Part shown: positions 14,841 to 22,394 of the stretch, piece by piece
Position numbering within the stretch: the first letter of the stretch is position 1
Layout: every line of letters starts with the position of its first letter
From: Candidatus Rubneribacter avistercoris
GTDB taxonomy: Bacteria; Actinomycetota; Coriobacteriia; Coriobacteriales; Eggerthellaceae
Length of the DNA stretch: 32,945 nt
Assembly: GCA_019115845.1 (NCBI GenBank)
Contig: DXCU01000037.1
Coordinates: 1-32,945, forward strand
Direction of reading: 5' to 3'
Made by a program: the position numbers and the translations under genes
The notes under the pieces: generated by a model
The model's input: only the letters and a program-made list of their open reading frames with translations
Databases searched by the model: none
Told to the model about the DNA's origin: nothing

Positions 14841-17800
14841 ATGCCGGAAATAGCAGATCACGTCGCGTACCTGTCCCAGGAAATCGGGCCGCGTCCGGCG
14901 GGCACCGAAGAAGAGCAGCAGGCGGCGCTGTATATAACCGAACAAATGCAGAAGGATGCCGGCCTTTCCGCCGTGATTGAGGACTTCAACGGCGCGCCGA
15001 ACGCCGAGGTGCCCCGCATGATATGCTGCGCATGCTCGGTGCTGGTGGCCCTTGCGTCTTTGTTCCTTCCCGTCATGGGGGTTCCCTCCATCATCGTCTC
15101 TTTGGCAGCCGCGCTTCTGTTTGCTGCGGAGGCTTTCGACAGGCCTTTGCTGTCCAGGTTGTTCGAGCGCGGCGTGAGCCAGAACGTCGTGGCCAAGTAC
15201 GATCCCGGGTACACGCCCGAGGGAACGGGGCCACGGCGCCGCAAAGTGATTTTGGTGGCGCGTTACGACAGTGGAAAAGTGCGTTCTGAACTGGGAGGAT
15301 CGTTGGTTGGGATCCTCCCTGCGCTGCAGTGGGCCACGCTCGGCGCCATGGTTGGCCTTCCGGTGATCCTGGTTTTGCGCAACGCGGTGTTCCTGAACGC
15401 CGAAGGCGCTCTGGCCGTGGTGATGAACGTGCTGACGGTGCTGGCGGTCGTGCTGGCGGCCGTTCCTTTGGCGGTGGGCGTTCTGCATAAGCTCGCTTCG
15501 TACAATGAGGCCGCGAACAGCAACGCAGCGGGAACCGCGGTGCTGTTGGAAGTGGCGCGTCGTGTGGGCCGCGGCCGCGTGAGCGAGGCCGAGCTGGCCG
15601 AGCGCGAGAACGCCGCCATCCACGGCGAAGAGGCCGCCCGCGCGGCGGGCCTTGTGCCCGAAGGCGCCGATCTGGTGTACGAGGCGCAATCCCTCAAACC
15701 GCCCGAGCCCACGCCCCAGACGCCCGAAGCGCGCCTGGCCGCCGCCAAAGCGGCCGTGGCGGCGCTCACCGGCAAGCCGGTCAGCGGCATGGCGGCATCG
15801 GACATCGCCCAGAACCTCGTGCAGATCAAAGAGCCTCCCCTTCAGCATCCCTCGGAGGAGGATTTTCGCGAACAGCGCGGGGAGACGTTCGAGGCGTTCT
15901 CGACCATTCCTCCCGACACCGTGCAAGCCGCCCTCGCCAACGTGGAGAAGGCGGCCGAAGCGGCGGCTGCGGAGGGGCTTGCGGATGCCGGCGCTTCAGA
16001 ACAGCCGGTTGCCGGCATTGCTCCGCAACCGATGGTTGAACAGCCGGTTTCCGCAGCCACGCCCTCGGACGGCGTTCCGGACTGGTTCAAGAAGGCCCAA
16101 GAGAAGGCCAAGCGTCCTCGGACGGCGGACAAGCCGGTTCAGCGTTCCCGCTACGCAAGCGCTTTGGACGCGGCGGTGGCGGAGAGCGCAGGGCATTTCG
16201 CCGAGGCGAATCTGATTGTGGAGCAGCGGCTTGAGCAGGTGCTTGACGAAGGCCGCGAGGAGATACGCGAGATCAAGGCGCCGCAATGGGGGAAGAATCC
16301 CGATGTCGCCGATCCGTCGGCCGACCGCGTTGCCTCGCAGGAGGCCGTCGAGCAGGAGCTGGCGGCTGCGTTCTCCGGCGAAAGGGTCCAGGAGGGCGCG
16401 TCGAACGCGCAAAACGCGGGCGCGGAAGGGGGAAACGCTTCTGACGGAGAGGCCGCTCCCGGGGCTTTGCCGGCTGTTGCGGCGGCTTCCAACGCCGTTG
16501 CCGCGTACGAGGGAACGCACGACGGATCCGATGGATCCGACGAACCCTGGCGGGTTTCGGAGCAGGACGGCGCTGCCGTTGCGGCAGGCCAAGATGGCTC
16601 GGGCGATGTTTCGGCCGCAAAACGCGAGGCCGACCCCTTCTCGACCACTGCGATGGCGCCCATCGATGTGAGCACGTTGAACATAGACGACGTTCCCGCC
16701 GTGTCCGAGCCGTCGATGCCCGCGTTCCTTGATCCGCGGAAAGTTCGGGAAGAGGCCGAAGCCGCCAGGCAGGACGGCATTCGCACGGGCAACCGCGTAG
16801 ATGTCACCGACGCGTCCATAGGAGCGAGCGGGCGCATAGAGATGGGCGACGCCCAACCGCGTAAGTCCGCTCGGCAGCCGCAGGTCGACGCCCAGCAGGC
16901 GTCGCAGCAGGCGGAAGCCTCGTCGCGCCGTCCCATCGTTCTGCCCGATATAGGCGTATCCGCCGCCAAGCCGGCCCCCATCACCGAGCTGCCCAAGCAG
17001 CGCGCTCCTTTGGCCGATGTGGAGAACGCGGGCAAGACCGCCGCGAAAAGCCTGCTCACCATGCTTCCGTCCATCAGCGTGGGCGACGCCTCCAACGAGG
17101 TTGCCCCGTCGGATACCGCCGAGAAGCACGACGAGCCCGCAAAGAGGAAATCCTCTTTGCTCGCATCGCTGCCCTCTTTGTCAGGGGCGATCGCGCGGTC
17201 GGGCGGTGCTGACAGCAGGAACTCCAACGTCAACGCGGCCGGGGCGTTCGTCCCCGCCGGTGCGACCGGGGCGTTCGCTCCCATCGGCGACGAGTTGCTT
17301 GAGAACGTGGATCCCGACGACATCTACGTGGACGATGCGGACGATTCCGCGTACGATGAGAATTTCACCGAGACCGGGGCTTTCGCAGGACCCGGCTACG
17401 TGGAGATGCCGAAATCGCGCGTGCGCCGGTTGTTCGACCGGTTCCGTCGCAAGGACAAAGAGGACGAAGCTAGCACCCAGGAATGGCTCGACGTCGACGA
17501 ATCCTTCGACGCCCGCACGGTGGGTGCGCAGCGCGGTGGTTGGGAGAGCTTCCGCGAAGATGGCGAAGCGGGCGACACTGCCGACATGACCAGGCGCGAC
17601 GCTTATGAGGAGCCTTACGTTGGCACGGAGATAGACCAATTCGAAGAGGATTCGTTCTACTCCGATGACAAGTATTATCGCCAGGACGCCTACGACGAGG
17701 GGGCGTACGACGGCGAGGCGTATAGTGAGGAGTACGACGGCGGAGCGTACGACAATGAGGCGCCTGCCGGCGGAGCGTACGAAGACGAACCCTATGCTCC

Positions 17801-18425
17801 AACGGATGAGGGATACTCCGCGGACGATGGCCGGCACCGTTGGAACGGAGGCGCGTTCTCGTCCCGCCGAATGGAAAGCGCCGATCTTGACTCCGAGACC
17901 CTTGCTGAAGAGTCCGCCCAGGCCGCTTTGCCGGACGCCGAAATCTCTGAGGAGCTTCAGCAGATTTACCAGTTCCGCAACCCCGATGTCAACACCGAGG
18001 TGTGGTTTGTGTCCCTAGGCTCGGAATTGGCCCAGAACAGCGGCATGAGGGCGTTTTTGGCCGAGCATCAGCAAGAGTTGCGCGGTGCGATCATCATCGA
18101 GCTTGATTCGCTGGGAGCCGGGGATCTGTGCATGATCGAGCAGGAGGGCATGTACAAGCGCGCGAAAACCTCCTCTCGCATGAAGCGCTACATCAAGAAG
18201 GCGTCGCAGGCCACTGGATTGAGTGTGGGATCGGCCCGTATCCTGTGGGGCGATAGTTCTGCGTCGTACGCCATCAAGCATGGACAGCAGGCCATGCATC
18301 TGGTGGGCATGGCCGGAGGCAAGCCCGCGTTCTTCGCACAGAGCGATGACGTGCTGGAAAACGTGGACGAAGACGTGCTGAACGCGAACGCAGGGTTTGT
18401 TATGGAGTTGTTGAAGAATATATAA
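14841..18425 (+). CDS. Large membrane protein with split, apparently inactive M28-peptidase-like domain
   Basis: A 1194-residue protein. The first 45 residues (EIGPRPAGTEEEQQAALYI) match the beginning of M28 metallopeptidases. Transmembrane segments follow near 57-97; then VILVARYDSGK (R141 where M28 has a zinc-binding His), two or more helices at 155-215, and YNEAANSNAAGTAVLLEVARRV (S227 where M28 has the bridging Asp). Residues about 240-1050 are an Ala/Glu/Asp-rich disordered insert with Tyr/Asp repeats near 947-995. The C-terminal M28 half resumes with WFVSLGSELAQ (S1061, E1062) and ELDSLGAG (D1089), but the last His is not visible. It is probably a non-catalytic relative. The ATG at 14841 follows the previous stop by 58 nt with an AAAGG-type ribosome site; the frame is open further back only as overlap. 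Confidence 0.7.
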   Translation: MPEIADHVAYLSQEIGPRPAGTEEEQQAALYITEQMQKDAGLSAVIEDFNGAPNAEVPRMICCACSVLVALASLFLPVMGVPSIIVSLAAALLFAAEAFDRPLLSRLFERGVSQNVVAKYDPGYTPEGTGPRRRKVILVARYDSGKVRSELGGSLVGILPALQWATLGAMVGLPVILVLRNAVFLNAEGALAVVMNVLTVLAVVLAAVPLAVGVLHKLASYNEAANSNAAGTAVLLEVARRVGRGRVSEAELAERENAAIHGEEAARAAGLVPEGADLVYEAQSLKPPEPTPQTPEARLAAAKAAVAALTGKPVSGMAASDIAQNLVQIKEPPLQHPSEEDFREQRGETFEAFSTIPPDTVQAALANVEKAAEAAAAEGLADAGASEQPVAGIAPQPMVEQPVSAATPSDGVPDWFKKAQEKAKRPRTADKPVQRSRYASALDAAVAESAGHFAEANLIVEQRLEQVLDEGREEIREIKAPQWGKNPDVADPSADRVASQEAVEQELAAAFSGERVQEGASNAQNAGAEGGNASDGEAAPGALPAVAAASNAVAAYEGTHDGSDGSDEPWRVSEQDGAAVAAGQDGSGDVSAAKREADPFSTTAMAPIDVSTLNIDDVPAVSEPSMPAFLDPRKVREEAEAARQDGIRTGNRVDVTDASIGASGRIEMGDAQPRKSARQPQVDAQQASQQAEASSRRPIVLPDIGVSAAKPAPITELPKQRAPLADVENAGKTAAKSLLTMLPSISVGDASNEVAPSDTAEKHDEPAKRKSSLLASLPSLSGAIARSGGADSRNSNVNAAGAFVPAGATGAFAPIGDELLENVDPDDIYVDDADDSAYDENFTETGAFAGPGYVEMPKSRVRRLFDRFRRKDKEDEASTQEWLDVDESFDARTVGAQRGGWESFREDGEAGDTADMTRRDAYEEPYVGTEIDQFEEDSFYSDDKYYRQDAYDEGAYDGEAYSEEYDGGAYDNEAPAGGAYEDEPYAPTDEGYSADDGRHRWNGGAFSSRRMESADLDSETLAEESAQAALPDAEISEELQQIYQFRNPDVNTEVWFVSLGSELAQNSGMRAFLAEHQQELRGAIIIELDSLGAGDLCMIEQEGMYKRAKTSSRMKRYIKKASQATGLSVGSARILWGDSSASYAIKHGQQAMHLVGMAGGKPAFFAQSDDVLENVDEDVLNANAGFVMELLKNI
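17680..17830 (+). repeat. Tyr/Asp/Glu-rich coding repeats
   Basis: Within the large M28-like protein, short units of the type GCGTACGACG-GCGAGG repeat in frame, encoding A-Y-D-x-G/E. Copies are diverged; the total is about 45 residues of highly acidic, tyrosine-rich chain. Confidence 0.6.
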
Positions 18426-18467
18426 GGGGTAGGGGGCGAGCTTAGCTGGCGATTCGCAAGCTTGCCC

Positions 18468-18473
18468 TATAAT
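18468..18473 (+). promoter_or_regulatory. -10 box upstream of the zinc-ribbon gene
   Basis: Perfect TATAAT about 100 nt before the 49-residue gene, with no clear -35. The leader contains a hairpin formed by CCGTGCG and CGCACGG (18480-18501). Confidence 0.5.
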
Positions 18474-18573
18474 GCTCTGCCGTGCGTTCTCACGCGCACG
18501 GTTCTTATCACGAATAGATGCGAGAGTCGGCTGGTCGCCGGCTTGAGCGCAAGACAGAGAGGTGTTTTTAGCC

Positions 18574-18723
18574 ATGGCCATCGAAGCTTACTGCGTGAAG
18601 TGCAAGGCGAAGAAGATCATGAAGGATCCCGTCGAGAGCACGACGAAGAACGGCAAGCCCATCACGAAGGGCAAGTGCCCCGACTGCGGTACCACGATCT
18701 GCCGCATTGGCGCTGCGAAGTAG
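18574..18723 (+). CDS. DUF5679-type zinc-ribbon mini-protein
   Basis: A 49-residue protein beginning MAIEAYCVKCKAKKIMKDPV with two C-x2-C pairs (C7/C10 and C35/C38, KCPDCG), the layout of a small zinc ribbon and of the DUF5679 family common in Actinobacteria. The middle (VESTTKNGKPITKGKC) and the basic tail fit that family, whose function is not established; nucleic-acid binding is an inference. The ATG at 18574 has AGAGAGGTG upstream at about 10 nt spacing. It has its own promoter-like -10 box and a strong terminator 33 nt after the stop, so it is a monocistronic gene and probably well expressed. Confidence 0.85.
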   Translation: MAIEAYCVKCKAKKIMKDPVESTTKNGKPITKGKCPDCGTTICRIGAAK

Positions 18724-18755
18724 CTTCGCAACCTGGGTGGACCCACAACTTGGCG

Positions 18756-18789
18756 AACGGCGTCCGTTTCGAACGGACGCCGTTTTTTT
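18756..18789 (+). terminator. Intrinsic terminator after the zinc-ribbon gene
   Basis: AACGGCGTCCGT (18756-18767) pairs with ACGGACGCCGTT (12 bp, 5-nt loop), followed by a run of T to 18789. A strong terminator with no parS, showing that ordinary terminators coexist with the parS hairpins. Confidence 0.92.
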
Positions 18790-18819
18790 GTGCCGAGCAT
18801 GCGCCGCGCGCGTGCCGAG

Positions 18820-18835
18820 TGTTTCACGTGAAACA
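18820..18835. other. parS site 13
   Basis: Exact parS, no palindromic extension, 31 bp after the zinc-ribbon terminator. Confidence 0.95.
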
Positions 18836-18945
18836 TTTTGCAGTGCTTCGAAGATGCTTTGTCGAAGGCGCATAGTCGAAGACGCTTCGATGTTCTGCGT
18901 TTCTGCGGCGATTCGGAGTTCCAACAGCGTTCGCATACCTTGGAA

Positions 18946-18961
18946 TGTTTCACGTGAAACA
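18946..18961. other. parS site 14
   Basis: Exact parS; palindrome 20 bp (18944-18963); its 3' flank is duplicated at site 15. Confidence 0.95.
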
Positions 18962-19213
18962 TTTTGCGGCGTTTGGGAGAATTCTCGTTTCGGGGGCTTC
19001 CTCGTTCTGGAGCTGCCTCTGTGTTTCAGGGTGTTTTGCGGCTCTGCGATATTTCGCGTTTTTGGATTGGCCTTTTGGCAGCGCCCTTTAGGAGTCCTTT
19101 CCCGGGAGGGCTTCGAGGGCGTGGGATTCCGGCAGCGCGTTTGCAGCGGGCTTTACGCTTCCGCGTCGCTTCGGCTTTGCATCCGAAATGCCGCCGGTGT
19201 CTCGCATGCAGAA

Positions 19214-19229
19214 TGTTTCACGTGAAACA
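19214..19229. other. parS site 15
   Basis: Exact parS; palindrome 20 bp (19212-19231); its 3' flank repeats that of site 14. Confidence 0.95.
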
Positions 19230-19512
19230 TTTTTGCGGCGTTTGGGAGGCTTCCTCGCATTGAGGAGACTCTGGGCCTCGGGGACGCTCGCGATTCAAAG
19301 GAGTTCGGTGTTCCCATAACACTTCTACCCCTGCAACATTCGGTGCTCTTATGCGCTGCAGGAAGGTTCCTTCTGCTTCTGCAATGCCTCATTGTTCTTG
19401 CGGCGAGTGTGCCTTTCGTTCCCGCGACGTTTCGGCGTCCCTGCGGCGCGCGTTTCCCTCGACAGCACTCCGCATTCTTGCATTCCAATGCTCTTGCGCC
19501 GTACATGCTGAA

Positions 19513-19528
19513 TGTTTCACGTGAAACA
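19513..19528. other. parS site 16
   Basis: Exact parS 236 bp before gltA; palindrome 28 bp (19507-19534). Confidence 0.95.
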
Positions 19529-19763
19529 TTCAGCCAAACGGAATTCCAATCCGCATCTAGCGCCTTTTCACCGACGAAGCGTGCAATGAACGCTACCTTG
19601 CTGCCCCCGTCGGAGTATCATGATGAGATTATCGTCAGCATGTCCGTTCAATTGCCCAGCCCTTCGTCGCAGGCCGTGCGCGCCTCCGTCGCAGGTGCAT
19701 AGGGCCTGTTGCTTTGTTCGTTGTTTCAACAGGGAGCCGCGTTCGCGGCGGAAAGGGTTTGCT

Positions 19764-21110
19764 ATGGGAGATGAGAAGAAGATTGCCCTGTATGAGAACT
19801 TCAAGGCTGTGAACACCATCGGCATCGACAGCTACGAGCAATATGATGTGAAACGCGGCCTGCGCAACGCCGACGGAACCGGCGTCTTGGCCGGGTTGAC
19901 GAACATCTCCAATGTTCACGGCTACGTAATTTCCGACAACGAGAAGATCGCAGATGACGGCATGCTGCGATATCGCGGCTACGACATCTGCGACCTGCTG
20001 GATGTCGATGACGCCGAACGCCGTTTCAACTACGAAGAAGTGGCGTACCTCCTGCTCATGGGAGAGTTGCCCACACGCGAGCAACTTGATCGGTTCATTG
20101 CTGCCCTCGATGCCGAACGAGAGCTGCCCAACGGCTTCACCGCGTCAATGATCATGCGCGACACGCCGCCCGATATCATGAACGTGCTTGCGCGCACCGT
20201 CTTGCTGCTTTACGCGTACGACGACAACGCCGAGGACCGGTCGGCCCATCATGAGGTGCATACGGCCATCTCGCTCATCTCCCGTCTTCCGCGCATCATG
20301 GTGCTGACCTATTACGCCATGCGTGCCCGTTACAACAACGAATCCATGATCATGCACCGTTTCGTGCCGGGTCAATCCACGGCCGAGACTATTTTGTCCA
20401 TGTTACGCCCCGATCGTTCGTTCAGGCCGGAAGAAGCGCGGATGCTCGACATCATGCTGTGCCTGCATGCCGAACATGGCGGCGGAAACAACTCAACTTT
20501 CGTCACGCGTGTGATGACCTCAGCCGACACCGATCCCTACTCCACCTACGCCGCCGCCATGGGGTCGTTGAAGGGTCGGCGTCATGGCGGGGCGAACCAC
20601 CAGGCGATAGCCATGCAAAAGGAAATCAAGCAAAATGTGAGCGACTGGTCTGACGAGGGCCAAGTGGCCGACTACCTGGCAAAAATAGTCAACAAGGAGG
20701 CATTCGACCGAACAGGACTCGTGTACGGAATGGGCCACGCGGTGTACACAAAATCAGATCCACGCGCCATATTATGTAAGCAATTTGCTGAACGTTTGGC
20801 GAAGGGAACGGAATTTGAAGCAGAATTCGAGCTTCTCAAGTCCATCGAACGCCTTACGCCTGAGGTTATTTTGCAGCAAAAGGGCACGAACAAAGACATA
20901 TGCGCGAATGTGGATATGTATTCAGGATTCGTCTACTCGATGATGGGGATTCCAGAAGACTTGTTTACGCCGCTGTTCGTCTGCGGGCGCATGTCTGGTT
21001 GGGCCGCGCATCGCTTCGAGGAGATAGTGTCGGGCAAGCGCATCATTCGGCCGGCGTACAAGTCCGCTCGCAGCGGAAAACGAGCGTATATTCCTCTTGA
21101 TGAACGCTAG
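19764..21110 (+). CDS. gltA: Citrate synthase
   Basis: A 448-residue citrate synthase that condenses oxaloacetate and acetyl-CoA. The catalytic triad is visible: H238 in LHAEHGGGNN, H325 in GMGHAVYTKSDPRA and D384 in CANVDMYSGF. SLKGRRHGGANHQA and the closing RPAYKS Arg segment are also present. The N-terminus (RGYDICDLL, FNYEEVAYLLLMGELP) is typical of the longer form found in anaerobic Gram-positives. The ATG at 19764 has GAAAGGG 6 nt upstream; an in-frame ATG 144 nt earlier has no ribosome site. About 20700-20940 uses more AT-rich codons (ATA, TTA, TGT) than the rest. The gene ends before a parS-terminator and stands alone. Confidence 0.95.
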   Translation: MGDEKKIALYENFKAVNTIGIDSYEQYDVKRGLRNADGTGVLAGLTNISNVHGYVISDNEKIADDGMLRYRGYDICDLLDVDDAERRFNYEEVAYLLLMGELPTREQLDRFIAALDAERELPNGFTASMIMRDTPPDIMNVLARTVLLLYAYDDNAEDRSAHHEVHTAISLISRLPRIMVLTYYAMRARYNNESMIMHRFVPGQSTAETILSMLRPDRSFRPEEARMLDIMLCLHAEHGGGNNSTFVTRVMTSADTDPYSTYAAAMGSLKGRRHGGANHQAIAMQKEIKQNVSDWSDEGQVADYLAKIVNKEAFDRTGLVYGMGHAVYTKSDPRAILCKQFAERLAKGTEFEAEFELLKSIERLTPEVILQQKGTNKDICANVDMYSGFVYSMMGIPEDLFTPLFVCGRMSGWAAHRFEEIVSGKRIIRPAYKSARSGKRAYIPLDER

Positions 21111-21230
21111 AGCAGGAAACGTTCATAGGGGCGTGCGAATCGGAATGCGTGAGTGCTCCATGCTTGGGTAGCCAGCTGTTTTGAGTTGGCAGAGGCGTAG
21201 TTGCTGGTTGCTCACGTTTCCTTGCAATTG

Positions 21231-21268
21231 GAGGGGCTCGATGTTTCACGTGAAACATCGAGCCCCTC
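21231..21268 (+). terminator. parS-centred 38-bp hairpin behind gltA
   Basis: A perfect 38-bp palindrome (outer arms GAGGGGCTCGA, centre parS) followed by the T-rich GTTGTTCTTG, 120 nt after the gltA stop. No other terminator is visible for this gene, so it likely serves that role. Confidence 0.55.
21242..21257. other. parS site 17
   Basis: Exact parS at the centre of the 38-bp palindrome 21231-21268 behind gltA. Confidence 0.95.
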
Positions 21269-21329
21269 GTTGTTCTTGCAGTGCAGTCGCGTACGACAAA
21301 ACTTCCGGTCCTCGGGTCCCCCCCTAGAA

Positions 21330-21345
21330 TGTTTCACGTGAAACA
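21330..21345. other. parS site 18
   Basis: Exact parS at the centre of a 40-bp perfect palindrome (21318-21357) with seven paired C/G at its base. Outer complementary segments GGTCCTCGG (21307-21315) and CCGAGGACC (21363-21371) would extend the stem further across a small bulge. Confidence 0.95.
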
Positions 21346-21366
21346 TTCTAGGGGGGGGGAGACCGA

Positions 21367-21500
21367 GGACCGGGAACCAGGACCGGGAACCAGGACCGGG
21401 AACCAGGACCGGGGATCAGGACAGGAGAACAGAGCCGGAGATCAGGACCGGAGAACGAGATCGAAGAACGAGATCGGACATCAGGACCGGAAATCGGGGC
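21367..21500 (+). repeat. 13-bp minisatellite, about ten diverging copies
   Basis: The unit GGACCGGGAACCA is perfect at 21367, 21380 and 21393, then drifts (GGACCGGGGATCA at 21406, GGACAGGAGAACA at 21419, GAGCCGGAGATCA at 21432) to about 21500. The first unit grows out of the right arm of the parS site 18 hairpin. Confidence 0.88.
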
Positions 21501-21691
21501 AGCGTCGGCTTGTACGCAGTTGAGTCGTTTGTTGCGGAAGGCGGCCTGAAAAGCAAAAGACAACCCAGTACGAGTCTTGCGAAAGCTTAGTCTAAAGAAG
21601 GATCAACAAGGAAGCATCACGAACGCACGCAATTAATATAAGTGATTTGAAAATAAATAACGACAAAAAAAGCTATCCGCCTGGAGGAATA

Positions 21692-21779
21692 TGGCGGAGG
21701 CGGTAGGATTTGAACCCACGGTACCTTTCGGCACAACAGTTTTCAAGACTGCCGCCTTCAACCACTCGGCCACGCCTCC
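21692..21779 (-). tRNA. tRNA-Ser (anticodon UGA)
   Basis: An 88-nt class II tRNA on the minus strand. The acceptor stem GGAGGCG pairs with CGCCTCC, followed by discriminator G and an encoded CCA (21694-21692). The anticodon loop CTTGAAA gives UGA (21745-21743), reading UCA-type serine codons. The D-arm GGCCGAGTGG, a long variable arm and the T-loop GTTCAAATC are present. Confidence 0.96.
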
Positions 21780-21809
21780 GCATGAGAAAAGCAATTCGGG
21801 CTTGCAAAA

Positions 21810-21825
21810 TGTTTCACGTGAAACA
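21810..21825. other. parS site 19
   Basis: Exact parS between the divergent tRNA-Ser and tadA, 31 bp from the tRNA 5' end; palindrome 20 bp. Confidence 0.95.
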
Positions 21826-21877
21826 TTCCGGGTGCGCTTTTTCAACCCATGTTCCCGAACGCGTAGTTAGGATACCA

Positions 21878-21883
21878 TATAAT
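21878..21883 (+). promoter_or_regulatory. tadA -10 box (leaderless promoter)
   Basis: Perfect TATAAT followed by 7 nt and then the tadA ATG, the same spacing as at rlmN. There is no ribosome-binding sequence, so a leaderless mRNA is expected. Confidence 0.65.
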
Positions 21884-21890
21884 ACGAACT

Positions 21891-22394
21891 ATGACGGACG
21901 AAGACTACATGCGCATGGCGCTTGAGGAAGCCCGCCGCGCCGAAGGCAGGGGCGAAGTTCCCATTGGGGCCGTGGTCGTGTACGATCCCATCGATCCGGC
22001 CACGCGCGCGCACTTGGCCGAACCCCAGGTGATCGCTCGTGCGTGCAACGTCAGGGAAACCGAGCAGGATCCCGCCGGCCACGCCGAGTTCGTAGCCCTC
22101 AGGGAGGCGGCGCGCCACTTGGGCGCATGGCGGTTGACGGGCTGCACGGTATTCGTGACGCTGGAGCCATGCATTATGTGCGCGGGACTCATGCATCAGG
22201 CGCGCATCGACCGTTGCGTGTACGGGGCAGCAGATCCAAAAGCCGGTGCGTTGGGAACGTTATACCAGATCAACAGCGATAAACGCCTGAATCACACCTT
22301 CGAGGTGGTTCCCGGCGTCCTGGCGGAAGAATGCGCCCAGATGCTGCGGACGTTTTTCGCCGAACGCCGAAAAAAGAGAACGGGGCAATTGTGA
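21891..22394 (+). CDS. tadA: tRNA-specific adenosine deaminase TadA
   Basis: A 167-residue zinc deaminase that converts the wobble adenosine (A34) of tRNA-Arg(ACG) to inosine. The zinc/catalytic site is HAE (H64-E66) and PCIMC (C94, C97); the N-terminal MRMALEEARRA and GEVPIGAVVV match the family. Between residues 31 and 48 there is an insert (YDPIDPATRAHLAEPQVIA) longer than in most TadA proteins, of unknown effect. The ATG at 21891 lies 7 nt after a TATAAT box with no ribosome-binding sequence, so the message is probably leaderless. The stop overlaps the GTG of ispE (GTGA), so the two form an operon. Confidence 0.94.
   Translation: MTDEDYMRMALEEARRAEGRGEVPIGAVVVYDPIDPATRAHLAEPQVIARACNVRETEQDPAGHAEFVALREAARHLGAWRLTGCTVFVTLEPCIMCAGLMHQARIDRCVYGAADPKAGALGTLYQINSDKRLNHTFEVVPGVLAEECAQMLRTFFAERRKKRTGQL

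Larger units (their letters stand above)
18724..19763. repeat. 1-kb gene-free block with four parS sites
   Basis: No convincing coding sequence; small frames here either start inside parS or lack start signals. After the zinc-ribbon terminator it contains parS sites 13-16. The 3' flanks of sites 14 and 15 are duplicates: both continue CATTTT(T)GCGGCGTTTGGGAG, and site 13 begins with a related CATTTTGCAG. The last 230 bp are the leader of gltA, in which I see no strong promoter. Confidence 0.65.
21111..21691. repeat. Spacer with two parS hairpins and a 13-bp minisatellite
   Basis: After the gltA terminator hairpin (21231-21268) comes a second parS palindrome (21318-21357), then the minisatellite at 21367-21500. 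About 21520-21690 is AT-richer and holds nothing I can name; it is downstream of the minus-strand tRNA. Confidence 0.6.
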
